Positions 9,130 to 18,157 of a stretch of 64,000 bases of DNA are shown piece by piece. Numbering within the stretch: position 1 is the first letter of the stretch; each line of letters begins with the position of its first letter. The notes beneath the pieces were generated by a model, which was given only the letters and a program-made list of their open reading frames with translations, was not told the origin of the DNA and made no database searches. Source of the stretch: Gilliamella mensalis (GTDB lineage Bacteria; Pseudomonadota; Gammaproteobacteria; Enterobacterales; Orbaceae); the NCBI RefSeq assembly GCF_900103085.1, contig NZ_FMWR01000002.1, forward strand, positions 173,427 through 237,426. Reading direction: 5' to 3'. Made by a program: the position numbers and the translations under genes.

Positions 9130-9534
9130 ATGTGGAGCATAAAACTTAGAATATCAAAGTTGCAATTACTAATTTCAACCTTTTTTTATTTAATATTAAT
9201 GGTACTTTGTTTAATTATGTTTGCTGACACCACCCTAAATAGTTATACCTTTGTTATTATCTTATTATTAATAATACAATGGTGGCGCAGTTTGTGTTAT
9301 TTCAAAACCATTAAAGACGAGTTTGCGTTATTTCACTGTATCAATCAAATATATTGGCACAAACAACGTTGGTACTTAATGCATAAGCCATTAATATTTC
9401 GTTATGTAGTTATGTTGAATTTAAAATCCCGACACGATGGCAAACATTGTACGCTTTTGTTAATGGTTGATAGTTTTCAACCTAATGATTGGCGAACATT
9501 ACGTTTTTACTTAAAGCAAATTGAATTAATTTAA
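9130..9534 (+). CDS. CptA/YgfX-like small membrane protein
   Basis: 134 residues. Two adjacent membrane segments (about 13-30 and 38-52) are followed by a soluble part ending in MVDSFQPNDWRTLRFYLKQ. That architecture and the D-S-x-x-x-x-x-W-R-x-L-R ending resemble YgfX (CptA), described as an inner-membrane protein affecting MreB/FtsZ or acting with SdhE. In Enterobacteria ygfX sits beside sdhE; no sdhE is visible here, so it is an orphan. An AGAG box precedes the ATG. The assignment rests on architecture and a short motif, so it is tentative. Confidence 0.55.
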   Translation: MWSIKLRISKLQLLISTFFYLILMVLCLIMFADTTLNSYTFVIILLLIIQWWRSLCYFKTIKDEFALFHCINQIYWHKQRWYLMHKPLIFRYVVMLNLKSRHDGKHCTLLLMVDSFQPNDWRTLRFYLKQIELI

Positions 9535-9580
9535 TATACACACCCTCTTTCTTGAAATTGCTTGTAAAAAAGTTGTTAGA

Positions 9581-9817
9581 CTAATGGGATTTTTTAATCC
9601 AATACTGATAGGGTTGGGATTCTATTTGCGACGACAGTAATTCGTGATCCATATGGCGACAAAAGCTAGGAACATCACGAGTAGTTGCAAAATCATCAGC
9701 GATTACATAAAGAATTTGCCCGATAGCTAGTTCTCTGATCGTTTTTCTGATCAACATAATAGGTTCGGGGCAACGCAATCCAAGCGTATTGAGTTCTTTG
9801 TCGATAGTTATGTTCAT
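9581..9817 (-). CDS. tusA: Sulfur carrier protein TusA
   Basis: 78 residues, close to the 81 of Escherichia coli TusA. The motif [19 protein letters not shown] contains the persulfide-carrying Cys in the C-P-x-P element. TusA accepts sulfur from IscS and hands it to the TusBCD-TusE relay for 2-thiolation of U34 in tRNAs. The partner tusE is present in this window at 60311-60628. The gene lies 20 bases downstream of yigL on the same strand. Confidence 0.95.
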   Translation of the reverse strand: MNITIDKELNTLGLRCPEPIMLIRKTIRELAIGQILYVIADDFATTRDVPSFCRHMDHELLSSQIESQPYQYWIKKSH

Positions 9818-9837
9818 TTTTTCAATATATTTGTTAA

Positions 9838-10641
9838 TTATAAGAATAGTTTACTTAAATAATGTGGTACTGCATCTTCAGCATTTGATCCAATCACCTC
9901 TAATTCTGGCAACAATGCCTTTAACTCTGAGCTACCGTTTTGCATTATACAACCTTTACCTGCAGCTTTTAGCATTTCATAGTCATTCATACCATCACCA
10001 AAAGCAATACTCTCTTTTAAACTGTAACCTAATTTTTCAACCACTTTTTTTAATGCACTGCCTTTAGACACATTTTCGGCCATCACTTCTAGGCAATTTA
10101 AAGTAGAAAAAGCGACGCTAATTTTATTGCCAAATTTTGCATCTAGTCGATTTTTTAGCTGAACCAGATGTGGATAAAGAGCATTATCTGTAGTAGTAAA
10201 ATAAATTTTGGCTATATCATTGTTATCAAAGTCAAGTGGATTAAATAACTGATAAGTAAACTGTGTGTCTCGATAAAATTCTAATGAAAAGGTATCTTCT
10301 TTATTAATTAACCACTCGTCACCACGATATAAATGAGTATAAACTAAGGAATCTTCCATACTCATTTTAGCTATTTCACTTGCAAGTGATGGTTCAATAC
10401 TTTGACTAAAAACTAAATGACCTTCACTATCATGCACCCTAGCACCATTTGACGTTATCATAAAAGCATCAATTTCCATATTTTCTCGCATTTGAGCAAC
10501 ATCAATGTGATGCCTGCCAGTTGCAAAAACAAAATGAATGCCCTTGTTACGAAGCGCTTGAAGGACTTGTTTAGTATAAGGTGATAAGCTATGTTCGGGA
10601 GTTAATAAAGTGCCGTCTAAATCAGAAGCAACAACATGCAT
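9838..10641 (-). CDS. yigL: Cof-type HAD phosphatase YigL
   Basis: 267 residues of a HAD superfamily IIB hydrolase. Motif I is ASDLDGTLL with the nucleophile and acid Asp pair. Motif II lies in FATGRHH, the conserved Lys in NVSKGSALK and motif IV in [12 protein letters not shown]. The N-terminal stretch [10 protein letters not shown] and the end [12 protein letters not shown] follow Escherichia coli YigL, a pyridoxal-phosphate and sugar-phosphate phosphatase. It acts in the cytosol and needs Mg2+. It precedes tusA on the same strand. Confidence 0.92.
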   Translation of the reverse strand: MHVVASDLDGTLLTPEHSLSPYTKQVLQALRNKGIHFVFATGRHHIDVAQMRENMEIDAFMITSNGARVHDSEGHLVFSQSIEPSLASEIAKMSMEDSLVYTHLYRGDEWLINKEDTFSLEFYRDTQFTYQLFNPLDFDNNDIAKIYFTTTDNALYPHLVQLKNRLDAKFGNKISVAFSTLNCLEVMAENVSKGSALKKVVEKLGYSLKESIAFGDGMNDYEMLKAAGKGCIMQNGSSELKALLPELEVIGSNAEDAVPHYLSKLFL

Positions 10642-10765
10642 AATATTCTCTACTTTTATAATAAATGGTAATAATAATGACTAATATAATATTCTTTAAA
10701 ACAATCATTACTTATCAAAGCCAAGGCTAAAACAAGTTGAAAATATGATACAACTCCATTAGCAT

Positions 10766-12103
10766 TTACTCAACCAATTGTGGCGTAATAAAAATAACTA
10801 ATTCTCGTTTTTGTTGTTTTTTGCTGTTATGTTTAAATAAATTGCCAATAATTGGCACATTGCCTACACTAGGAAATTTTCGTTGACCGTTGGTGGTAAC
10901 TTGTTGAAATATCCCTCCTAATACTACTGTTTCGCCATTTTTTATTTGAACTTGTGTTTTGATTTCTTGCGTATCAATTGCTAGAGCTTCACCACCATCG
11001 CTACGTTTTATTGAGCGGCCAGCTGTATTTTGTGTAATATGTAAATCTAAAATCATGCGATCATCAGACAGTATTTTTGGCGTTACTTCTAGCCCCAATA
11101 CCGCGGGCTTAAATTCAATTGATGTCACCCCATTACTACCGCTAGAAACTTCGTAAGGAATTTCAGTACCTTGTTTTATTGAAGCCATGTTTTGATTAGC
11201 GGTAAGTAAATTCGGACTAGCAATAATTTCAAGTTGATTTTCAGATTCGAGCGCAGATAACTCTAAATTAAGTAAATTACCCGAGAGTTTAGCTAAATTA
11301 AAACCCAGAGTAGAAGTGGGGTGACTCGCCCCTAGCCCTATATTAAACTTATCTAAAAATTGTGATGATTTTCCTGAATATCCCCATTTAATCCCCAACT
11401 CTGACATACTTTCATCGCTCATGGTAACAATATGTGCTGAAATATGCACTTGAGGTATAGGTTTATCAAGTGTTTTAACTAACTTTTCGATATGAGTAAA
11501 TTGTTTTGCTAAATCAGAAATAATAAGTGAATTGGTCCGTTTATCAAGTGAAACCCTCCCCCTTTCTGATAATACCCCTTGCTGTTGAATCATTTCAACT
11601 AAGGTCGTTGGATCGGCATGATTAATAGCTATAGATACAGAATTAAGCGGTTGCTTTAATTCTTTTCCTTTTTGTTCTAATTGTTGTTTTTGCAATAAAA
11701 TTTCTGGATCTATCGCTTTAGAAATAAACAAAATATTATCGTCAATTTCAGCTTGTAAATTTGCAGAGTCTAATATGATCTTTAGCGCTTTATGCCAATT
11801 GACATTGTTAAGCTTGATGGTCTGTTTCATTGGCAAATCGTCTGACATAACTAAATTCATCTGCTGACTATCAGCTAATGCCTGCAAAATAATTGCAATG
11901 TCGGTTTGGTAAAATGTCATTGAGATATTTTTTTGCTGTTTGACATTTGATGATTGATTTATATTTGCATAAGCAGCATTTAAGCCAATTGTTACAAATA
12001 TAAAGACTATAAAGCCTAACAAACTTATTTTAGCGTTAATTAATTTGCTAATATATTGTTTGAACCATTGATACGTTTGATTTGTACGATTTTTATTATT
12101 CAT
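10766..12103 (-). CDS. hofQ: DNA-uptake secretin HofQ (ComE/PilQ-like)
   Basis: 445 residues with an N-terminal hydrophobic segment (about 27-45) that should direct export. The order is an STN-like domain (TFYQTDIAIILQALADSQQ), a NolW-type domain (VSLDKRTNSLIISD) and a C-terminal secretin domain containing IASPNLLTANQ, GETVVLGGIFQQ and VPIIGNLFKHNS. Secretins form the outer-membrane channel through which type IV or competence pili or DNA pass. It is the last gene of the hof operon and overlaps the preceding one by 8 bases. In related bacteria hof/com genes allow use or uptake of external DNA. Confidence 0.92.
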   Translation of the reverse strand: MNNKNRTNQTYQWFKQYISKLINAKISLLGFIVFIFVTIGLNAAYANINQSSNVKQQKNISMTFYQTDIAIILQALADSQQMNLVMSDDLPMKQTIKLNNVNWHKALKIILDSANLQAEIDDNILFISKAIDPEILLQKQQLEQKGKELKQPLNSVSIAINHADPTTLVEMIQQQGVLSERGRVSLDKRTNSLIISDLAKQFTHIEKLVKTLDKPIPQVHISAHIVTMSDESMSELGIKWGYSGKSSQFLDKFNIGLGASHPTSTLGFNLAKLSGNLLNLELSALESENQLEIIASPNLLTANQNMASIKQGTEIPYEVSSGSNGVTSIEFKPAVLGLEVTPKILSDDRMILDLHITQNTAGRSIKRSDGGEALAIDTQEIKTQVQIKNGETVVLGGIFQQVTTNGQRKFPSVGNVPIIGNLFKHNSKKQQKRELVIFITPQLVE

Positions 12104-12467
12104 TTAACAACATTGTCCATGACACATTATTATGACAATAATCGGGTAAATCTGCCTGCCACATAATTTTATCGTTTAGTACAGATTCTACAGACCAAGG
12201 AAATAAAACATTTGGTACCGCATCATTGGTTATTGCTAGCCACTGATTATCAGATATTAGCCAAATCTGTTGATAATAATCATCAGGTTGTTTCATAACC
12301 CCCTTAAAATGCCAAACTTGAATTTGTTCAAGCAGTAATGCTATTTGTTCACTACAGGAAACAGAGTAATTTTGTTGAAAAGGATCTCGTTCTAAAGGCA
12401 TATAAGCCTTTAACTCAAAACAGATAGCAAACAATAATCCAATGTACTTATATATACAGTGCATCAC
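12096..12467 (-). CDS. hofP: HofP-like protein (PilP-type lipoprotein counterpart)
   Basis: 123 residues with an N-terminal signal-like segment (about residues 4-20). Early on there is ERDPFQ, the short motif typical of PilP proteins (R-D-P-F). The rest carries a small beta domain with VWHFKGVMKQPDDYYQ and LISDNQWLAI. In type IV pilus systems PilP connects the inner-membrane PilN/PilO pair to the secretin. The gene overlaps hofQ downstream (8 bases) and the HofO-like gene upstream (4 bases). The identity rests mainly on position, size and the R-D-P-F motif. Confidence 0.75.
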   Translation of the reverse strand: MMHCIYKYIGLLFAICFELKAYMPLERDPFQQNYSVSCSEQIALLLEQIQVWHFKGVMKQPDDYYQQIWLISDNQWLAITNDAVPNVLFPWSVESVLNDKIMWQADLPDYCHNNVSWTMLLNE

Positions 12468-12937
12468 TTCATATCCTTTTTAAACAATAAGGTAAATATG
12501 ATCTGTAGCTGCTGTTCTTGCTTGCTAATTTTTAGATTTTGAAAATCAAGATAATAAAAATCATCCGTCAATGATGAAATTAAAGTGATAAAATTCCAAA
12601 ATTGCCCCTCTAATTCAATATCCCAATTAACCGTATTATCCATTTGATAATGTTTAAAGGAACGTAATACAAGATTATTTTTCTCAATCGCCTGAGCCAG
12701 TTCTTTTTCTGTTATTAAACTATATAAAGTATTTTTACTTGTCTGATAACGATTTACTTTTGCCTGTAGCAACTCTGTTTGAATAATTTTTTGCTGATAT
12801 AACTTTGCCTTTAGCATAGCTTGTTGCTGAATATCTTTAATAAAAAGGAGATAAACGATAACAAAAAGCATCAAGCAACATAAAATACAAAACATATATT
12901 GTTGCCAAATTGGGCGATAAAAAAATTCACTGTTCAT
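12464..12937 (-). CDS. hofO: HofO-like protein (PilO counterpart)
   Basis: 157 residues. One membrane segment (about 12-33) is followed by a coiled-coil-like stretch rich in Lys and Gln and then a small domain ending in QIIFTLLFKKDMK. This is the layout of PilO/HofO, which pairs with PilN across the inner membrane. It overlaps both neighbours, which points to translational coupling. Sequence identity to characterised HofO is low, so the name follows the operon order M/N-O-P-Q. Confidence 0.7.
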   Translation of the reverse strand: MNSEFFYRPIWQQYMFCILCCLMLFVIVYLLFIKDIQQQAMLKAKLYQQKIIQTELLQAKVNRYQTSKNTLYSLITEKELAQAIEKNNLVLRSFKHYQMDNTVNWDIELEGQFWNFITLISSLTDDFYYLDFQNLKISKQEQQLQIIFTLLFKKDMK

Positions 12938-13877
12938 TAAGTTTTATTTCCATTTCAAAAAATAGATTACTTTTATTGGATGAGATAGTCTTTATTTGGC
13001 TTTTAGTGATATTTTCTAGTGTTAACAAATATTGATTAAAATTAGTTATCTCAACATAACTAAAGCTTTTTCCCTCAATTGTTAATTTTTGTGGTTCATA
13101 ATAAAAAGACTCGAGCCAAATTAAGGAAGGCAATTGCTTTGAAAGTAATAATAACAATTGCTGAATTTGTTTTTGGCTTAATGATGGATTAGGCAAATCA
13201 TTGGATAATTTTTCGGTTAGATTTTGAGCCACCTCTTGCTGGTGTAACAATTTTTTATCATAAATTTGTAGATCATTGCGTGCTTGTATCCACAAATAGC
13301 AGAGCGAACAACCAATTATACCAATAAAACCGGTAACCACTCCTACCAGTTGCCGTTGACACTTAGTTTGTTTTTCTTGTCGCCAGGGTAAAAAATTAAC
13401 TTTAGTATTTTCAAATCGACAACCCAAAAATGTTAATAATAGTTCATACTTTTTGAAAAGATTAATCCAATTATCAATATAATGGCGTTCAATTATTATT
13501 ACCTTAATTTGTTTTGTTTGCTCAGCTGAATAAACAAAATCAAAAAATACACTTTTAGCTGGCAATTGAAATAATTTATAAATGTTTGCTTCAATATACA
13601 AAATCAATTCATTTACATTTAGCTTTACATCAGGCAAAGTTAGTTGTTGCACTTGAATCAAGCTGCTATCAAAATTAAGCTCAAATTCAGCATGCACAGA
13701 AATTTTTTTTCGTAACCCATCAATAAAAACATCTAAATCAGTTGCATTTTGATAATTAAATGCAATTAAATCTTTGCTAGTGGTTGCTATAGCATTTTGC
13801 TTAACTGCATTGACTATCTTATAGTGTAAAGTTGTAAGTTTCACATCAATAATAATGCGATCTCTTTTAAAAATCAT
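12927..13877 (-). CDS. HofM-HofN fusion (PilM-like N-part, PilN-like C-part)
   Basis: 316 residues. Residues 1 to about 155 look like a shortened PilM/HofM: FKRDRIIIDVKL, a charged middle and LYIEANIYKLFQLP. At about residue 159 the text becomes VNFLPWRQEKQTK, which is how HofN proteins normally begin. It is followed by a membrane segment (about 176-195), a coiled coil and a PilN-like domain with LIWLESFYYEPQ and TIEGKSFSYVEI. Escherichia coli encodes HofM (about 259 residues) and HofN separately, so roughly 100 residues of HofM are missing here. There is no obvious ribosome binding site before the ATG. It is the first gene of the hof operon. Confidence 0.75.
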   Translation of the reverse strand: MIFKRDRIIIDVKLTTLHYKIVNAVKQNAIATTSKDLIAFNYQNATDLDVFIDGLRKKISVHAEFELNFDSSLIQVQQLTLPDVKLNVNELILYIEANIYKLFQLPAKSVFFDFVYSAEQTKQIKVIIIERHYIDNWINLFKKYELLLTFLGCRFENTKVNFLPWRQEKQTKCQRQLVGVVTGFIGIIGCSLCYLWIQARNDLQIYDKKLLHQQEVAQNLTEKLSNDLPNPSLSQKQIQQLLLLLSKQLPSLIWLESFYYEPQKLTIEGKSFSYVEITNFNQYLLTLENITKSQIKTISSNKSNLFFEMEIKLNEQ

Positions 13878-14036
13878 GATGGATTATCATCTAGTTTCTG
13901 ATAACTGTATGGCGTAATCATAAACACAGTTTCCAAAATAAAAGCGACAGAAACTATTTTTTGTGAACTATTACACAAAAAATGTTTAAAATTAAACCGA
14001 ACAAAGCAGGTTTTAGAGAAATTTTAAAAAAAAAGG

Positions 14037-14064
14037 TTGACTGAAATAAGACGTGCCTTATAAT
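14037..14064 (+). promoter_or_regulatory. Promoter of the tRNA-Val/tRNA-Lys cluster
   Basis: TTGACT at 14037-14042 and TATAAT at 14059-14064 are 16 bases apart, a near-consensus sigma70 promoter. The -10 is followed by GCACATCC, and the first tRNA begins 17 bases after the -10. Confidence 0.88.
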
Positions 14065-14081
14065 GCACATCCACACGGTAA

Positions 14082-14157
14082 GGGTGATTAGCTCAGTTGG
14101 GAGAGCACCTCCCTTACAAGGAGGGGGTCACTGGTTCGAACCCGGTATCACCCACCA
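14082..14157 (+). tRNA. tRNA-Val (TAC anticodon), copy 1
   Basis: Complete 76-base cloverleaf beginning GGGTGATTAGCTCAG with encoded CCA. The anticodon loop CTTACAA exposes TAC. It is identical to copy 2 at 14193. It matches the Escherichia coli valT type in arms and loop. Confidence 0.97.
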
Positions 14158-14192
14158 ATCTTTACCGTGAAGTTTCGTTAATGAAACGCTTG

Positions 14193-14268
14193 GGGTGATT
14201 AGCTCAGTTGGGAGAGCACCTCCCTTACAAGGAGGGGGTCACTGGTTCGAACCCGGTATCACCCACCA
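14193..14268 (+). tRNA. tRNA-Val (TAC anticodon), copy 2
   Basis: Same 76-base sequence as copy 1, separated from it by 35 bases with a possible GTTTCGTTAATGAAAC processing hairpin. The encoded CCA is present and the anticodon is TAC. It lies on the same transcript as the flanking tRNAs. Confidence 0.97.
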
Positions 14269-14277
14269 TCTTCAGAT

Positions 14278-14353
14278 GGGTCGTTAGCTCAGTCGGTAGA
14301 GCAGCGGACTTTTAATCCGTTGGTCGAGCGTTCGAATCGCTCACGACCCACCA
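14278..14353 (+). tRNA. tRNA-Lys (TTT anticodon)
   Basis: 76-base cloverleaf beginning GGGTCGTTAGCTCAG with encoded CCA. The anticodon loop ACTTTTAAT exposes TTT. It lies 9 bases after the second tRNA-Val, the same Val-Lys grouping as in Enterobacteria. Confidence 0.97.
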
Positions 14354-14430
14354 TTTTAATAGCACCTACACTTAATCGTTGAACATTACTTAATCTAAAC
14401 AAAAAAGCGATGATGATGCCAACGTTCGAA

Positions 14431-14451
14431 AAATTCGTCTAGAACGAATTT
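14431..14451 (+). terminator. Hairpin downstream of the tRNA cluster
   Basis: AAATTCGT pairs perfectly with ACGAATTT over the loop CTAGA, 78 bases after tRNA-Lys. There is no U-tract, so it may protect or process the 3' end rather than terminate. Confidence 0.35.
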
Positions 14452-14629
14452 GAACAACACTTAGTGTTAGTCCCTACTAAGAGAGTAAGACACACAATAT
14501 GCCGAATAATCAAGCTCACGCCCCTCCATTTCATAACACCAATTTTTAATCAATAAACAATGCAATTAATTACGCTATACTAAACAAATACTATAAAATG
14601 ATTAAATTATTTATTTTTAAGGAAATCGT

Positions 14630-15238
14630 ATGCTAAAATTTCTTGCAAAATTATCACTAGTTTTATGTTTTAGTATTGCTGCTAATGCTGATCAACAAAC
14701 ATTATTCGATTTTTATCAGGAATATCAAAAAGCAACCGAACAAAATGATCCTCAAGCGCAATATCATGTGGGCCTTATGTATGCTGATGGCTCATATGCT
14801 AAAAAACGTCAATTTAAAGGTATTGAAGATGGTTTTGAGCAACAACCAAAAGCACAGTCTGATTATATTAAAGCAAAAGAGTGGTTTGAAAAAGCGGCCA
14901 ATCAAGGTCATATTGCTGCTCAACACAGCTTAGCCTTATTGTACTATAACGGGCAAGGAACAAAGCAAAGCTATGCAAAAGGCATTGAGTGGGACATAAA
15001 AGCGGCTAAAAAAGGAGATGCAATTGCTCAATATACATTAGCAACGCTCTATTACAATGGAACTGGCGTAAAACAGAACTATTTTAAAGCCAAACAATGG
15101 TTTACTAAGGCTGCTGAACAAAATTATTCTGATGCAAAAGAGCTCTTAACTGTTGTAACCAAAAAGGTTAATGCCATTGTAGCCAAACAACAAGCGAAGA
15201 AAAAACAAGCTATTAATAATGATTGTGGCTGTGGTTAA
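14630..15238 (+). CDS. Exported Sel1-repeat protein
   Basis: 202 residues. A signal peptide (MLKFLAKLSLVLCFSIAANA) is followed by three to four Sel1-like repeats of about 36 residues, visible as AKEWFEKAANQGHIAAQHSL, WDIKAAKKGDAIAQYTLA and AKQWFTKAAEQNYSDAKELL with LYYNGxG turns between. Sel1 repeats form alpha-solenoids that bind other proteins and are common in host-associated bacteria. The C-terminus is lysine-rich and ends NNDCGCG, a possible disulfide or metal-binding tail. An AAGGA box precedes the ATG. Its partner is unknown. Confidence 0.85.
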   Translation: MLKFLAKLSLVLCFSIAANADQQTLFDFYQEYQKATEQNDPQAQYHVGLMYADGSYAKKRQFKGIEDGFEQQPKAQSDYIKAKEWFEKAANQGHIAAQHSLALLYYNGQGTKQSYAKGIEWDIKAAKKGDAIAQYTLATLYYNGTGVKQNYFKAKQWFTKAAEQNYSDAKELLTVVTKKVNAIVAKQQAKKKQAINNDCGCG

Positions 15239-15992
15239 TATTAAATAAATGACAAAGTGCCACTTTATTAGCATCAACAAAATAACAATATATAGAATAA
15301 TTCGATGCATCAAAGAGTTAAATCATAATCCAATAGATGTAATGATATATTCCATCGCAAAACAGAAGCCTGCTGTTTAACACTCTCCATTGATATTGGA
15401 TAAGACAATTGATCAATTATCAAATAATCTTTTTAATCAAAAATAAAAAAACACCTATACAGAAAAGCTTTACTTTCAACAAACTTGTAAATATGTCGAA
15501 AACATCCTTTAATAAAACAATTACAGCTAGTAAATGTTTAATAATCCTTAGAAAAATGAGAGGTAGGCATAAGCCGTGATAGTAGTTATCACTTCAAACA
15601 ACACTATCAGCAAGGTGATCAACTTACGTTGCAACAAACAAGTCATAAAAACCGATAAAGAAAGACGAGTAGAACCACTTTTTGAATAAGTTGTTTAAAA
15701 AACAATTCATTGCGCAAAGTTCATGATGAAATACAGATTCAACACTCAAGTTACTTATGTGCATAAATAATTATCCAAGGCGACTTTTGCTAAAGTATAT
15801 CTCCCCCAAAAACGATTAATTGCGACAGATATGCACAATACAAATATTTGGTAAACTAAGTTCGGCGAAAAATTACCAGTCATGTAAAAGCAATTAGAGA
15901 GTCTATTTTACTCATCGGACGCACGTTTTACTAACATGAAATCCGATGAATAATAAGTGATTGTCAGATTAAGTTTGAGCTAAAATATATAA
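15239..15992. other. Long gene-poor stretch
   Basis: No coding frame of useful length or recognisable protein is visible on either strand. Near its right end TCATCGGA and TCCGATGA (about 15914-15951) form an 8-base stem over a long loop, which may lie in the 3' trailer of the glycosidase gene. The rest is AT-rich and without clear structure. Confidence 0.4.
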
Positions 15993-17948
15993 TTAATGCA
16001 TTAAACCATAACCAAGCGGATAGAGTGCTTTCATGTCGTTTGGTAAATCTGACGCTTGCTGTTGCACGCTATCCATTGAATCGGGTAATGAAAATGGCAT
16101 TTTAGCTAAATAAGGTTTGTTATCAAGTAATCGATCAAATAACACCTCATCATTGACCCCAAAATTAGCAATAATCGCACTAGCATATTGTTTTAAAACT
16201 GTAAGAACAGCCGGTCTATCTAAATACACGGTAACAATGATGGGATGCCTTTTACTTGCTTGTGCGATAAATTCAATATCTTTATCATTAGATGGAAATG
16301 CCAATGATCCTTCATGATGTTCTAAACCAAAAAAGTAACCTTTATGGTTTTGTTCATAAGGCGCATTTATTCGAACTACAACAACATCAGCTTGATCTAA
16401 ATCATCAACAATATTAGCTTTATTCTTTAAAAGACTTTTAGTATCTGGCAAAAATCCATATAAATAGATTTTGTTATTAGGATTTAATGGTAACATTTTT
16501 TGTGTATTTTCAAGTAATACCAGCGAATTATATTGAGCCTGATTTGCCACTTTTTGAAAATCTTTATTGCCAACAAAACTTGTTTTGCTTAGTTCGACAT
16601 ATGGTGTTTCAAATTGACCTAAAGAAAACTTTTGCATCAAAATAGCCAACACTGCGTTATCGATGTCTTTTTCAGCAATTTTTTTGTTTTTAACAGCAGT
16701 GACAATAATTGAGCTATCACTCACACCTCCAAATTGTTGAACTCCTGCTTGAATGGCTTTAATAAAACGTTGCTCTTTGGTCAGATTTTCAACGCCCCAT
16801 GGCATTCCTTCTACTTTGGGTTTAACACCTAAAGGGGTACCATTGACACAAACTTCATTACAATCACTCGTAATATTCCAATCACTCATGATAACGCCTT
16901 TAAATTTATAGGTGTCACGTAATAAATCTTTTAATAAAAAAGAATTAAATCCACCACCAACTGCATCAAGTTTATGATTATTTATTTGAGCATTTTTTAG
17001 TATAGAATAAGTCGGCATAACACCAGAAACATTTGCTTCAAAAGCGCCAGTAAATGGAATAATATGTTCTTTCAAACTATTTTTTTGTGTGAAAAGTGCA
17101 TATTTACCATAAGCACTATGACTATCAAAACCATTTTCGGCGGCGCCATACCCCACCCAATGTTTAACAACAGCGGCGACACTTTGTGAATTTAAACCAT
17201 CTTTACCTTGCATTCCTGAAATATAACCTCTAACCATCTTTTTACTTAATTCAGGATTTTCACCAAATGTACCTTCAAAACGAGCCCAACGAGGTTCAGT
17301 ACCCAAATCTGCCATTGGTGATAATGCTTGCGTTATCCCTAATGATCTATACTCTTGTCGAATTATATTGCCATATTCATTAATATCTTTTTCACGACCA
17401 ATAGCCGCCATTCCTAATGTGCCAGGCCACTGGCTAAAACCACTTTTTATGCCTAATTCATTGCCATAATAAAACGTATTTCTAGGATCAACGCTGATCG
17501 TTAATGGAATGGATAAACGAGAGGATTCTGCTATTTGTTGTAATTGATTATTTTGCTCTGCAAAATCCTTAGGATTAACCTCTAATCGGGTAATAAAGCT
17601 ATTAACCTTATCATTCAAAATTAAAGCGGTTAGTTTTTCAAAATCGTATTTATCACCACGTCCAATTTCATTGTTTAAACTTGGCGCATTACCATGCATC
17701 ATTATCCCTGCTTTTTCTTCTAATGACATTCTTGAAAGCAGATCCTGTGCACGTTGTTGTGGTGATAAACGCCAATCCTCATAAGGCGTTAGTTTTCCAT
17801 CTTTATCCATATCCTTAAATTCAAGGTTATCAACAATAACTTTTTTTAATTGATGACTTTCAAGTTTGATTTGGTCAATAGCAAATAACGGACTTGTTGT
17901 TAGAACAGCACTAATTAATAGCGCTGGTTTTAAAATATTACTTTTCAT
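15993..17948 (-). CDS. Glycoside hydrolase family 3 (beta-glucosidase type)
   Basis: About 651 residues, exported: the signal peptide MKSNILKPALLISAVLTTSPLFA starts at 17948 behind an AGGA box. A longer frame from 17978 lacks one. An EF-hand-like element DMDKDGKLTPYEDW follows. The (beta/alpha)8 domain contains SVDPRN, LSPMADLGTEPRWARFEGTF and KHWVGYGA, and the likely catalytic Asp is in GVIMSDWNIT. The C-terminal alpha/beta sandwich contains LVLLENTQKMLPLN. GH3 enzymes release glucose or xylose from beta-linked sugars in the periplasm, useful on plant glycans in a gut. The second-domain acid residue cannot be picked with certainty. Confidence 0.9.
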   Translation of the reverse strand: MKSNILKPALLISAVLTTSPLFAIDQIKLESHQLKKVIVDNLEFKDMDKDGKLTPYEDWRLSPQQRAQDLLSRMSLEEKAGIMMHGNAPSLNNEIGRGDKYDFEKLTALILNDKVNSFITRLEVNPKDFAEQNNQLQQIAESSRLSIPLTISVDPRNTFYYGNELGIKSGFSQWPGTLGMAAIGREKDINEYGNIIRQEYRSLGITQALSPMADLGTEPRWARFEGTFGENPELSKKMVRGYISGMQGKDGLNSQSVAAVVKHWVGYGAAENGFDSHSAYGKYALFTQKNSLKEHIIPFTGAFEANVSGVMPTYSILKNAQINNHKLDAVGGGFNSFLLKDLLRDTYKFKGVIMSDWNITSDCNEVCVNGTPLGVKPKVEGMPWGVENLTKEQRFIKAIQAGVQQFGGVSDSSIIVTAVKNKKIAEKDIDNAVLAILMQKFSLGQFETPYVELSKTSFVGNKDFQKVANQAQYNSLVLLENTQKMLPLNPNNKIYLYGFLPDTKSLLKNKANIVDDLDQADVVVVRINAPYEQNHKGYFFGLEHHEGSLAFPSNDKDIEFIAQASKRHPIIVTVYLDRPAVLTVLKQYASAIIANFGVNDEVLFDRLLDNKPYLAKMPFSLPDSMDSVQQQASDLPNDMKALYPLGYGLMH

Positions 17949-18089
17949 CTTATTATCCTTAAGTGATCTATGACACATTTATTATTAATATTAAATTCTT
18001 AAAATAGTTGATTTGAATACATAGCAACAAATCATCTTATAATTTCTGCTATAGCGAATTAATACCTCGCCTTTTTTGCCTTTATACAA

Positions 18090-18134
18090 AACAAAAAAAC
18101 CTAAACACTTTGTTAACCAAAATGTTTAGGTTTT
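18090..18134 (-). terminator. Rho-independent terminator, leftward
   Basis: Read on the minus strand, AACCTAAACATTTT pairs with AAAGTGTTTAGGTT over GGTTAAC with one weak pair. The stem is followed directly by TTTTTTTGTTTTG. It should stop leftward transcripts from the LysE-type region before the GH3 gene. Confidence 0.75.
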
Positions 18135-18139
18135 GCCTG

Positions 18140-18157
18140 TATCGTCAATTGACGATA
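18140..18157. promoter_or_regulatory. 18-base perfect palindrome, candidate operator
   Basis: TATCGTCAATTGACGATA is self-complementary and sits about 190 bases upstream of the GH3 start, just beyond the terminator. It has no T-run of its own. The symmetry suits a dimeric DNA-binding protein; which one is unknown. Confidence 0.4.

Noticed and set aside
14082..14268. Direct repeat as a possible attachment site or mobile element end
   Set aside because: The repeat is exactly two identical complete tRNA-Val genes in a normal tRNA operon.
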